From contig JAIRMI010000054.1 of assembly GCA_031258795.1 (NCBI GenBank), positions 1-6,628 of the forward strand: DNA of 6,628 bases. Reading direction: 5' to 3'. The DNA is from Puniceicoccales bacterium. GTDB lineage: Bacteria; Verrucomicrobiota; Verrucomicrobiia; Opitutales; JAIRKQ01. The position numbers and the translations under genes are program-made. The notes under the pieces are model-generated. The model did no database searches, had not been told where the DNA came from, and saw only the letters and a program-made list of their open reading frames with translations. Shown here piece by piece: positions 1 through 6,277 of the stretch; the first letter of the stretch is position 1; each line of letters begins with the position of its first letter.

Positions 1-537
1 TATCCCAAACACTGTCATTGCTCCGCTGTGTTCCAAAACGCGGTTGCATTGGCTATAAACCCGATTTGCATTCCTCTCATCAAAGACTTGTACCAACAAA
101 TGCCTAATGGCCTCTCTTATTCTACTGAGATCCTCGGCCGATTCTCCCCGGGACATGAAGATGGGCGCAAAAATACGACGAAAATTGCGTTCATATTCCT
201 TAAGGAGAGCGCTATCAGCTACATCCACACCTGCCTCATCACATAAACGCGTAAACACTCGCTCTAGGGATTTTTGAAGCCGTGATACATCCGAAGCGAT
301 GCATACAGAGCTGGAAATTGGTCGCTTTGCAAGCACAGCACGGGCTTCCAAAATACGATCGCAGTACCTTGGAGCTCCTAACTCGCCTAGGCAAATTTCC
401 TGAACGGGCCTGATCACTCGACCACAAAATTCACCCGCCTTCACCTCATTTTGCTTCCCCATGGATAGGCAAATGCGGCCACGCAAATTATTAGCTCGTA
501 ATCTACTCGACGAAAGCGACTGAATCAAATCGGACAT
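1..537 (-). CDS. Unrecognised protein, 3' end beyond the window edge
   Basis: I do not recognise this protein. The reading frame opens with ATG (MSDLIQSLSSSRLRANN...) and stays open for 179 codons to the first base of the window, so the C-terminus is missing. The visible part has no signal peptide and no membrane segment. It is rich in arginine and leucine, with stretches that look helical and amphipathic, for example residues 84-100 (VSRLQKSLERVFTRLC) and 137-156. There are seven cysteines (23, 38, 49, 59, 79, 99, 164) but no CxxC pair, so a classical zinc knuckle is not evident. A soluble cytoplasmic protein is the simplest reading. It lies 63 bases downstream of yebC on the same strand and could be the last gene of the yidC-yebC unit. 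A weak TGAGA sits 3-4 bases before the ATG, and I see no clear promoter or terminator in the gap. The long open frame and neighbour-like base composition support real coding; the function is unknown. Confidence 0.75.
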   Translation of the reverse strand, partial: MSDLIQSLSSSRLRANNLRGRICLSMGKQNEVKAGEFCGRVIRPVQEICLGELGAPRYCDRILEARAVLAKRPISSSVCIASDVSRLQKSLERVFTRLCDEAGVDVADSALLKEYERNFRRIFAPIFMSRGESAEDLSRIREAIRHLLVQVFDERNANRVYSQCNRVLEHSGAMTVFGI

Positions 538-600
538 TTTCTCAATGGAAAGCTAAAGAATAGATTGTTCTGGTGGTAGCAAGCTTTTTCTCACAAAAAA

Positions 601-1347
601 TTATTCCACCACTATATTATCACCTAATTCAAAATTTGCAAACACATTTTTTACATCGTCCAAATCGTCCAATTTTTCCATTGTTCGCATAAGCTTATCT
701 GCAACATCCTGGTCCGTAATTTCAACGACATTATTCGGAATATAAGCCAACTCCGAGGATTGCACCGCAATTTTAGCTTCGGATAAAACATTCTCCAAGT
801 TGTAAAATTCCGAAATGGGACACAATACCTCATAACATTCTTCGTCGTCGGTTTTCAGATCATACGCACCGGCACTGAGCACCATGTCCATCAATTTGTC
901 TTCTCCAATGGCTGATTTTGGGATAAAAATTTGACCAACTCGCTGAAAATTAAACATTAGCGCCCCAGGCGTAGCTAGGTTCCCTCCGCACTTGGTCAAT
1001 GTGCTCCTAACCTCGCTTGCCGCACGATTTTTATTGTCCGTCGTAACTTCAATGACAAGGCCAATCCCACCGGCAATGTACGCCTCGTAGAGCAATTCTT
1101 CAATTGTGAATCCCGGCACCTCGCCCGTGCCCTTCTGAATGGCTTTTTTAATGTTTTCAGCGGGCATGTTGGCAGCTTTTGCTTTTTGGATGAGATTCCT
1201 CAATCTGGCGTTAAAGTCTGGATCACCACCGCCCAGTCGGGCTGCAATTGTCAATTCTTTGCCAATCAAACTAAACAACTTGCCACGCTTTGAATCAACG
1301 GCCTCCTTATGCCTCTTAGTTGTTGCCCATTTACTATGTCCTGACAT
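601..1347 (-). CDS. yebC: YebC/PmpR family protein
   Basis: A 248-residue member of the YebC/PmpR/TACO1 family, of normal length. The N-terminus MSGHSKWATTKRHKEAVD is the family signature (usually MAGHSKWxxIKxRK). Other hallmarks are the GGGDPDFNxRLR-like segment near residue 40, AKAANMPAENIKKAIQKGTG near 60-80, and the YEAYIAGGIGLVIEVTTDN segment near 90-110, ending with a typical acidic C-terminal domain. Family members are cytoplasmic and have been described both as DNA-binding regulators (PmpR) and as translation factors that help ribosomes at difficult, proline-rich stretches (mitochondrial TACO1 is a relative). The sequence does not tell which role applies here. An upstream extension of 25 residues is possible in frame, but it would overlap yidC. 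The family start and an AGAAGGA Shine-Dalgarno at 1353-1359, about 5 bases before the ATG, fix the start at 1347. The 10-base gap to yidC implies co-transcription. Confidence 0.96.
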   Translation of the reverse strand: MSGHSKWATTKRHKEAVDSKRGKLFSLIGKELTIAARLGGGDPDFNARLRNLIQKAKAANMPAENIKKAIQKGTGEVPGFTIEELLYEAYIAGGIGLVIEVTTDNKNRAASEVRSTLTKCGGNLATPGALMFNFQRVGQIFIPKSAIGEDKLMDMVLSAGAYDLKTDDEECYEVLCPISEFYNLENVLSEAKIAVQSSELAYIPNNVVEITDQDVADKLMRTMEKLDDLDDVKNVFANFELGDNIVVE

Positions 1348-1352
1348 ATTTA

Positions 1353-1359
1353 TCCTTCT
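1353..1359 (-). promoter_or_regulatory. Ribosome binding site of yebC
   Basis: On the minus strand this reads AGAAGGA, close to the Shine-Dalgarno consensus, five bases before the ATG at 1347. It overlaps the TAG stop of yidC (1358-1360). It decides the yebC start against the longer in-frame extension and suggests that the two genes are translated from one message. Confidence 0.75.
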
Positions 1360-3118
1360 ATTTCGTAAAATCCTTCTTCTTTCGCCCATGCTTGCCCTTT
1401 TTCGCCGGCAAATCTGCTTCAAGTAACCGTTCCACCTGCATATCTCTGCGCCTAGATACTATATGTTGTTGCACAATAGTCAAAATATTTTGTACGGTCC
1501 AATATAAAACTAAGCCCGAGGGGAAACTGTAGCAGCAAAGTAAAAAGATTAGGGGCATTAACTTGAAAATCGTCTTGGAAGATCCATCCGCGGATGGCAT
1601 TGGCGTCATGTGCATCTGGAGCGCCATTGTAACACTCATGATCAGGGGTAAAATATTGACTGGGAAGCCGCTAATGTACGCTATTGTATCAGCAATCGAC
1701 AAATCTTTTATCCACAGAAAATGGGCAAAGCGCAACTCCGATGAAGTTCGTAGCATAAAATATAGACCGAAAAATATGGGAATTTGAATAAAAATTGGTA
1801 AACAACCGGCCGCTGGATTGATGCGATGGAGCTTAAATAGCCTCATTGTTTCGGACTGAATTTTACTCGGATTGTTTTTATATTTCTCCCTGATCGCCTT
1901 AAGGGGCGCCTGTACAGCGGACATTTTTTTTGACGCTCGAACCTGGGCGGTCGTCAACGGCCATAGACATAATTTAACTACGACGGTAAGAAGAATTATC
2001 GCCAATCCCCAGTTTGGCAGGAAGGAGTAAATGCCCAACATTATGAACAATAAGAACTTACTTATGATTCCAAAGAATCCAAACTGCATAACAAGATCCT
2101 GCCTGTTGTGCATCCTATCCAAGCGAACGAGATCCTTTGGGCCAACGTAAAAATCCAAATCAAGCCCATATTCACCCTGGGCTGCAACGTCATCGATTTT
2201 AAACATCATTTCCGCTGCAATCCCTTCATCCTTGTGGCCTAGGGCGCTATCATTTAGTAGGACTGGCCGCGCACAAAACCCATTGGCACGAATGGATGGG
2301 GTTAGAATGGCGGTAAAAAATTGATTTTTTATGGATCCCCAAACGATATTCCTTTTTTCGGAGATGTAGTCACGGCTATCTCGCTTGCCAAGGCCGAAGA
2401 AACCTTTGCTCGCTATGAAGTCCCGCGATTTTATAAATTCAGCGGATTTCCCATCGTAGTATCCAAAATTCAAATAATCACCGCTGACGTCCCCCTCCGT
2501 GGCAGGAATGCTTCCCAAATTCAGGCTGATTTTCTTCAGAGACATAGCCGTATCCGAATGATTTAGCAAAACCGTCCTATGTTTTATGAGATAGGCATTC
2601 GATTCCTTGCCGTCTCTTTTTGGCAAAAAATAGCTGCGTTCGATTCCAAACCCATCCTCATCGATCCTAGAAAATACAACGGCTTGGTCATCAAACGATT
2701 TAACCGAAAACCCGGAAACATATGCCTCTCCATCACCATGAGACAAGCCGATGAGTAACCCGAGGGCTGGGCAGCGTTCCCCTTCATTGAATATGATTAA
2801 ATCTTCGCCATTTTGTATTTTTTTGTACTTTTTTAGAAACACGCGATCAATGGCCCCACAACCCACGGAAAACTCCACTTTTACCAGATCATTTTCCAAA
2901 ACAACTTTTTCATCTTTGACTATCGGAGCCGAGTACCTAGCAACTTTCTCTGTTTTTTTACTTTCATTTTTTTTGCCGATTGGCTTTTTCTGAATGGCTT
3001 GGCTGCTCCTCTGCTCATTTTCACTGACTGCACCATGCTTGCTGGAATCAAGCTTAAACATCAAAACAAATGCGCATATTACGCACAAAATTCCAATAAT
3101 TTGATTTTTTTTATCCAT
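1358..3118 (-). CDS. yidC: Membrane protein insertase YidC
   Basis: A 586-residue YidC/Oxa1/Alb3 insertase, which places proteins into the inner membrane alone or with SecYEG. The order is: short basic start MDKKN; first membrane segment, about residues 7-21; a hydrophilic, lysine-rich linker, 24-65; the large periplasmic beta-rich P1 domain, about 66-325; and the conserved core, about 345-560. The core shows LPNWGLAIILLTVVVKLCLWPLT, the cytoplasmic coiled hairpin with AIREKYKNNPSKI (408-420), NPAAGCLPIFIQIPIFFGLY (434-453), FLWIKDLS (467-474) and FPSGLVLYW (532-540). Lys382 occupies the groove position where E. coli has Arg366, as in many other bacteria. The tail is strongly basic (KKGKHGRKKKDFTK), fitting ribosome contact. 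A GTG three codons upstream is possible, but the ATG at 3118 gives the usual MDKKN start with GGTG six bases before it. The gene is followed at once by yebC; rnpA and rpmH, frequent yidC neighbours, are absent. Confidence 0.97.
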   Translation of the reverse strand: MDKKNQIIGILCVICAFVLMFKLDSSKHGAVSENEQRSSQAIQKKPIGKKNESKKTEKVARYSAPIVKDEKVVLENDLVKVEFSVGCGAIDRVFLKKYKKIQNGEDLIIFNEGERCPALGLLIGLSHGDGEAYVSGFSVKSFDDQAVVFSRIDEDGFGIERSYFLPKRDGKESNAYLIKHRTVLLNHSDTAMSLKKISLNLGSIPATEGDVSGDYLNFGYYDGKSAEFIKSRDFIASKGFFGLGKRDSRDYISEKRNIVWGSIKNQFFTAILTPSIRANGFCARPVLLNDSALGHKDEGIAAEMMFKIDDVAAQGEYGLDLDFYVGPKDLVRLDRMHNRQDLVMQFGFFGIISKFLLFIMLGIYSFLPNWGLAIILLTVVVKLCLWPLTTAQVRASKKMSAVQAPLKAIREKYKNNPSKIQSETMRLFKLHRINPAAGCLPIFIQIPIFFGLYFMLRTSSELRFAHFLWIKDLSIADTIAYISGFPVNILPLIMSVTMALQMHMTPMPSADGSSKTIFKLMPLIFLLCCYSFPSGLVLYWTVQNILTIVQQHIVSRRRDMQVERLLEADLPAKKGKHGRKKKDFTK

Positions 3119-3240
3119 TGCGATCACCAGATAGATTCACGGCCTGGTAAAATTTGCAAGCGCAAAACATCCCCCGAGAAAGCAAAAGATTTTATTTGTT
3201 GCAACGGTGGCGATCCCAAGTACAACTTCGCCTCATCAGC
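3119..3240. promoter_or_regulatory. Divergent intergenic region between yidC and the exbB-like gene
   Basis: This 122-base gap must carry the start signals of both divergent genes unless transcripts enter from further away. On the plus strand TAAAAT (3148-3153) resembles a -10 box, but no good -35 box sits at the right distance. On the minus strand TAAAAT (3195-3190) has TTGGGA about 19 bases upstream of it, also a weak match. No RNA gene is visible. An interrupted inverted repeat (GGCG 3209-3212 with CGCC 3229-3232, and AAGT 3218-3221 with ACTT 3225-3228) lies just before the exbB-like ATG. Confidence 0.35.
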
Positions 3241-3867
3241 ATGTACGGATTAAGCATAAAAATTTTTGCGCTTGGTGGTGGTTCGATGTTCTTCTTGATC
3301 GTGATGTTTGCAGTACTGTTGCTATATATTGTTGAGCGGGCAATTTTTTTACACAGTGGCAATGTAAAACCGCAGCAATTTATCGACGGAATAATTGCAC
3401 TTCTCGCCAATGATCGGTACAAAGAAGCCATAACCATTTGCGAGGAAACCTCCGGATTCGTGCCAGCAATGGTGAAAATCACTTTGTTTTTCAGTAAGGA
3501 AAATGCAGCCATGCTCGATTATGCCGTTAAAAATTTTGCCATGTCTGTAATCCCAACCCTTGAAAGAAAGCTGCGTTCCATAGCGCTCATTGGTAAAATT
3601 GCACCCATAATGGGATGCATAGGTGCCTGTGTGATATTTTTTAAATTTATGGCAAACAGTGCCGTTGACACCAGCTACCTACAGTCAGAATCGCTTTTCG
3701 CATTGGTAAAAAATATCCTGATAATCGTTCCCTTTTCCCTCTTTATCAACGTGTTGGCTAATGTTGGATATAGCTTCTTGTATGGGCGTGTGCGGACGCT
3801 CATATATAACATGGAATGGAGCTACGCGGAAATGACAAATTATCTGCCAAAAACAAATGAAAAGTGA
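3241..3867 (+). CDS. ExbB/TolQ/MotA-family proton channel protein
   Basis: A 208-residue inner-membrane protein of the MotA/TolQ/ExbB family, which pairs with an ExbD/TolR protein to form a proton-driven motor that energises TonB or Tol-type systems. The first membrane helix is about residues 15-32, ending in the family-typical VERAIFLHSG (ILERLFFLH in relatives). A cytoplasmic helical domain follows, with LERKLRSIALIGKIAPIMG (107-125) before the second helix. The third helix is about 152-175. Glu150 aligns with the conserved glutamate of ExbB helix 3 (E176 in E. coli) by its distance to the Pro at 164. The usual GTVxGM and TAxGLxVAIP motifs are degenerate (GACVIFF; LVKNILIIVP), so the channel-lining threonines are missing. 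The ATG at 3241 matches where relatives begin but has no evident Shine-Dalgarno. TTG starts at 3154, 3196 or 3199 would add an atypical basic extension. The overlap with the next gene supports a working pair, although specialised or decaying function is possible. Confidence 0.8.
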   Translation: MYGLSIKIFALGGGSMFFLIVMFAVLLLYIVERAIFLHSGNVKPQQFIDGIIALLANDRYKEAITICEETSGFVPAMVKITLFFSKENAAMLDYAVKNFAMSVIPTLERKLRSIALIGKIAPIMGCIGACVIFFKFMANSAVDTSYLQSESLFALVKNILIIVPFSLFINVLANVGYSFLYGRVRTLIYNMEWSYAEMTNYLPKTNEK

Positions 3868-4291
3868 TCCATTCGAGGAAATATTTCACACGGAGTTACC
3901 AGTTCCAAATGCTACCATCGACACGTTTGTTGTAATTTGTGCCCTGATCATAATCGGCTTAGGGCTTTTAACTATCCATCGGCTCATCCTCCCTGCTGGC
4001 CTGGGCATCGAACTGCCAAACTCAAAAGAAGTTCAATATTTGCAAACGGCCCATACGATCACCGTAAAATCCGAAAATTTACTCATAGTGGATGATGAAA
4101 TTTCATCCCTAAAAACGCTTAAGCGCGACATGGGGGCCAAAATTACCCAGAGAGAAAAATTTAACCCTAAAACCCCGATTTTGCTCAGAATGGATGCGGC
4201 AATTCCCCTTCAAACGGCGGTAAATATCTGCGAAATTCTAAAAAGCCTCGGATTTTCAAATGTACACATAGCACTCAACAAATCTTTTTAA
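3857..4291 (+). CDS. ExbD/TolR-family protein
   Basis: A 144-residue ExbD/TolR-like partner of the preceding channel protein. It has a short cytoplasmic N-terminus, one membrane helix (about residues 22-42) and a periplasmic domain. Asp22 in TIDTFVVICAL aligns with the essential membrane aspartate in FIDVMLVLLI of ExbD/TolR, the proton-carrying residue. GIELPNSKEV (50-59) matches the VDLPxA segment that follows the helix in relatives. The C-terminal ILLRMDAAIPLQTAVNICEI with LGFSNVHIAL resembles the ExbD fold, where it usually reads V.V..D..V.Y..VV.VMD.....G...V.L. The ATG lies inside the end of the exbB-like gene (ATGAAAAGTGA, 11-base overlap) and has no Shine-Dalgarno, which points to translational coupling. 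No tonB, tolB or receptor gene is visible, so I leave the choice between Exb and Tol open. Confidence 0.82.
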   Translation: MKSDPFEEIFHTELPVPNATIDTFVVICALIIIGLGLLTIHRLILPAGLGIELPNSKEVQYLQTAHTITVKSENLLIVDDEISSLKTLKRDMGAKITQREKFNPKTPILLRMDAAIPLQTAVNICEILKSLGFSNVHIALNKSF

Positions 4292-4308
4292 GAAGAAATT
4301 TTGTTGAG
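4274..4308. repeat. Inverted repeat across the end of the exbD-like gene
   Basis: CTCAACAAA (4274-4282) and TTTGTTGAG (4300-4308) are perfect 9-base complements around a 17-base loop. Inside the loop TCTT (4283-4286) can pair with AAGA (4293-4296), giving a longer interrupted stem. The repeat includes the TAA stop of the exbD-like gene. No U-run follows directly on the plus strand, so it is not a standard intrinsic terminator. It could be an mRNA stability or processing hairpin before mutL. Confidence 0.55.
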
Positions 4309-4337
4309 AAAAACGGTATATTTTTAAGCTAGGTTCC

Positions 4338-6056
4338 GTGGCCAAAATAAACATTCTCCCCGAGGTTGTGTCCAATCAAATCGCTGCCGGTGAAGTAGTT
4401 GAGCGTCCCGTTGCGGTTGTAAAAGAGTTGATTGAAAACAGTATCGACGCCGGTGCGGATCATATAATCGTGCGCTTTTTTCACGGAGGAAAGCAGCTGA
4501 TTAGTGTCGAAGACAATGGCTGCGGAATGGGCGAAGAAGATGCCCTAATGTCCTTTAAACGACATGCAACGAGCAAAATTTCTAGCCTTGAGGACATCAA
4601 TACCATAAAAACTTTTGGATTTCGCGGGGAAGCCTTGCCATCCATCGCCAGCGTATCGAAGTTTACCATGCGCACGCGGGGAGATAGCGAAGATGGCCAC
4701 GAAATCTGCTATAACGGTGGAAAGTTTGTATACAGCAAAGCATTCGGCATGCCTAAGGGAACGTCCATTCAAGTTGAGCAGCTTTTTCACAATGTGCCGG
4801 CGAGGCGAAAGTTTCTGAAAACCGACCAAACGGAGGTGGATCACATTGTCGAGCTCGTAAAAAATTTCGCTTTTGCGGAAAAGTGTGTCAAGTTTGAACT
4901 ATTTTCCGAAGAGCGTAAAATTTTCCAGTCCCCAATGGGGGATAGTTGGGTGGAGAGGGTCGACCAAATATTTTGCCCAAACGAGCGACTCTTGCCCATC
5001 TCATGCGAGCATAATTGCTGCTCCATTAACGGGGCAATTTGTGACCCTGACAGCGGTGCGCCATGTCGCCGATTCCTATCGTTTTTTGTCAATCGCAGGT
5101 CGGTGGAAAGTAAGCTTCTGCGCTTCGTAGTCAGTGATGCCTTGAGTCCCATCCTTCCTCGGCACCGGGAAATAATAGCCTGCTTGCTTGTGACAATCGA
5201 CCCTGATCTCGTCGATGTCAACGTGCACCCAACTAAAAAAGAAGTAAGGTTTAGAAATGAGCAATTCGTCAAGGAATGCGTCCAAAACGCCATAGTCGCC
5301 GCCCTGCATATGCCACCGCAGGCACAAAGGGAAAACTTCACAAAAATCATTATGCCCCAATGTGTGACCATAGCTAACAGTCCTTCGGTACAAAATTCTT
5401 TGAATTGCGGTCACCATGCTCGCCTCCCAGCGGTGGCGCAGAAATCAATATTTCACAGCAGCGTTGAAATTTTCCCGAAACCTCGCGACGAACTGGGGTG
5501 GAGGTTCATCGGGAAAATATTCGACAATTGTGCCCTCTTCGAAAGTGCTACGGGCATGGTGGTGTTCAACATACGATTAGCCGTGCGTAAAATTTTGTTC
5601 GAGCAACTTAAGCAAAACAAACAAGGGAGCGAGCAACAGGGATTGCTCATACCTATTGACGTGCTAGCGAGTGATTCCGAATCAGAAGCCATCGACGCAT
5701 TGACAGTTTTTTTTGAGAAAAAAAGCATAGATATTTACCAATTTGGGAAGAATCACTACCGTGTCTCAAGCATTCCTGCCTGGCTATCCCCAAGTCAGGT
5801 GGAAAATTTTATCCGTGATGTGGTCCAATCTTCATCGGAGTATGATTTCAATGAAAAAACCACCTCAACGGAGGAGAGCTTTTTCAAGATTGCTTCGCGC
5901 CACGCCAAATACGAACACTACACAACGGGCGACAGTATAACTGCCCTAGCGAATGAACTCCTTAAATGTGAAAACTTTTCCCGCGGACCGGACGGCGAAA
6001 CACCGTTCTTCGAAATAGCAAGGTGTGATTTCCTAAAGCGTTTTCCCTTTTTGTGA
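4338..6056 (+). CDS. mutL: DNA mismatch repair protein MutL
   Basis: A 572-residue MutL, the ATP-driven linker between MutS and the downstream steps of mismatch repair. The N-terminal GHKL ATPase is intact: NQIAAGEVVERP (13-24), catalytic Glu30 with Asn34 in VKELIENSIDAGA, the ATP-binding DNGCGM (59-64), FKRHATSKI (73-81), GFRGEALPSI (94-103), GTSIQV (141-146), NVPARRKFLK (152-161), and the second ATPase subdomain with VDVNVHPTKKEVRF (292-305). A variable linker (about 325-385) leads to the dimerisation domain, which begins at RFIGKIFDN (389-397). There the usual DQHAxxExxxxE endonuclease motif reads NIRLAVRKILFE (411-422), and the late cysteine/histidine metal motifs (ACxxA, CPHGRP) are replaced by IASRHAKYEH (518-527) and FSRGPDGETPFF. 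This copy should therefore lack metal-dependent nicking, as E. coli MutL does. The start is GTG with only AGG four bases before it, but the N-terminus fits the family exactly. It is probably co-transcribed with the exbBD-like pair 46 bases upstream. Confidence 0.96.
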   Translation: MAKINILPEVVSNQIAAGEVVERPVAVVKELIENSIDAGADHIIVRFFHGGKQLISVEDNGCGMGEEDALMSFKRHATSKISSLEDINTIKTFGFRGEALPSIASVSKFTMRTRGDSEDGHEICYNGGKFVYSKAFGMPKGTSIQVEQLFHNVPARRKFLKTDQTEVDHIVELVKNFAFAEKCVKFELFSEERKIFQSPMGDSWVERVDQIFCPNERLLPISCEHNCCSINGAICDPDSGAPCRRFLSFFVNRRSVESKLLRFVVSDALSPILPRHREIIACLLVTIDPDLVDVNVHPTKKEVRFRNEQFVKECVQNAIVAALHMPPQAQRENFTKIIMPQCVTIANSPSVQNSLNCGHHARLPAVAQKSIFHSSVEIFPKPRDELGWRFIGKIFDNCALFESATGMVVFNIRLAVRKILFEQLKQNKQGSEQQGLLIPIDVLASDSESEAIDALTVFFEKKSIDIYQFGKNHYRVSSIPAWLSPSQVENFIRDVVQSSSEYDFNEKTTSTEESFFKIASRHAKYEHYTTGDSITALANELLKCENFSRGPDGETPFFEIARCDFLKRFPFL

Positions 6057-6072
6057 AGTTTGTTTTCCCTTC

Positions 6073-6107
6073 TCCAATTGGAACGATAAATACGCATGAA
6101 CGTATTT
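6073..6107. repeat. Palindrome and inverted repeat just upstream of a promoter
   Basis: TCCAATTGGA (6073-6082) is a perfect 10-base palindrome. Five bases on, AAATACG (6088-6094) and CGTATTT (6101-6107) form a 7-base stem with a 6-base loop, extendable by GAT/ATC if one C is bulged. They sit between the mutL stop and a good promoter. They could be operator sites for that promoter or a weak transcript end for mutL. The stem is AT-rich and no U-run follows, which argues against an ordinary terminator. Confidence 0.45.
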
Positions 6108-6112
6108 CATCA

Positions 6113-6141
6113 TTGACATTTAGACCTAAACGGGGTACCAT
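6113..6141 (+). promoter_or_regulatory. Likely sigma70-type promoter
   Basis: TTGACA (6113-6118) is a perfect -35 box. After exactly 17 bases comes TACCAT (6136-6141), four of six matches to TATAAT. Transcription would begin near 6148, about 23 bases before an ATG with a ribosome binding site. It is the best promoter match I see in the window, and it reads towards the short ORF and the IS junction. The 112-base stretch from 6057 to this start carries no gene. Confidence 0.6.
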
Positions 6142-6157
6142 CTTCCCTCAAGGTGCA

Positions 6158-6163
6158 AAGGGA
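6158..6163 (+). promoter_or_regulatory. Ribosome binding site of the interrupted ORF
   Basis: AAGGGA lies seven bases before the ATG at 6171, a good spacing for a Shine-Dalgarno. A second purine run, GGGGA (6165-6169), is too close to the ATG to serve. The signal supports the idea that the short ORF is a true gene start. Confidence 0.5.
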
Positions 6164-6170
6164 TGGGGAC

Positions 6171-6272
6171 ATGACAGGAAAGCTTGAGAGGCAGGAGCAT
6201 GATACTGGTTTGAATCCAACTCCATCATCGGCTGCGACTCACGGCGATCACAACGTTGATACGAGTGTATAG
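6171..6272 (+). pseudogene. 5' end of a gene, apparently interrupted by the IS630 element
   Basis: An ATG frame of 33 codons starts MTGKLERQEHDTGLNP and ends HGDHNVDTSV before a TAG. It is preceded by AAGGGA at the right distance and by a promoter at 6113-6141. The peptide is hydrophilic, with no signal peptide or membrane segment, and I do not recognise it. The TAG stop at 6270-6272 lies in TATAGTCATC, exactly where the IS630-type transposase remnant on the other strand appears to end (its original stop is at 6278). IS630 elements insert at TA, so the simplest reading is that the element cut a longer gene after about 32 codons and supplied the stop. The alternative is a complete small protein. 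The rest of the gene, if it exists, should lie beyond the right edge, past the other IS end. Confidence 0.45.
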
Positions 6273-6277
6273 TCATC

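Noticed and set aside
571..611. TGGTGG...CCACCA inverted repeat at the end of yebC as a terminator
   Set aside because: Only six base pairs with a 29-base loop and no suitable U-run at the base of the stem.
1348..1422. 25-residue N-terminal extension of YebC
   Set aside because: It overlaps the yidC 3' end, is merely a basic out-of-frame reading of the YidC tail, and the family start with a good ribosome site is at 1347.
3125..3127. GTG as the yidC start
   Set aside because: It would overlap the GGTG ribosome site and add three residues before the usual MDKKN N-terminus; the ATG at 3118 fits better.
4841..5371. 176-codon minus-strand ORF inside mutL
   Set aside because: It is antisense to well-conserved MutL motifs, has no recognisable features and no ribosome site; it is a shadow of mutL.
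6207..6217. GGTTTGAATCC, similar to a tRNA T-arm
   Set aside because: The position of the invariant C56 is T, only three stem pairs form, and no acceptor, D or anticodon arm can be found around it.
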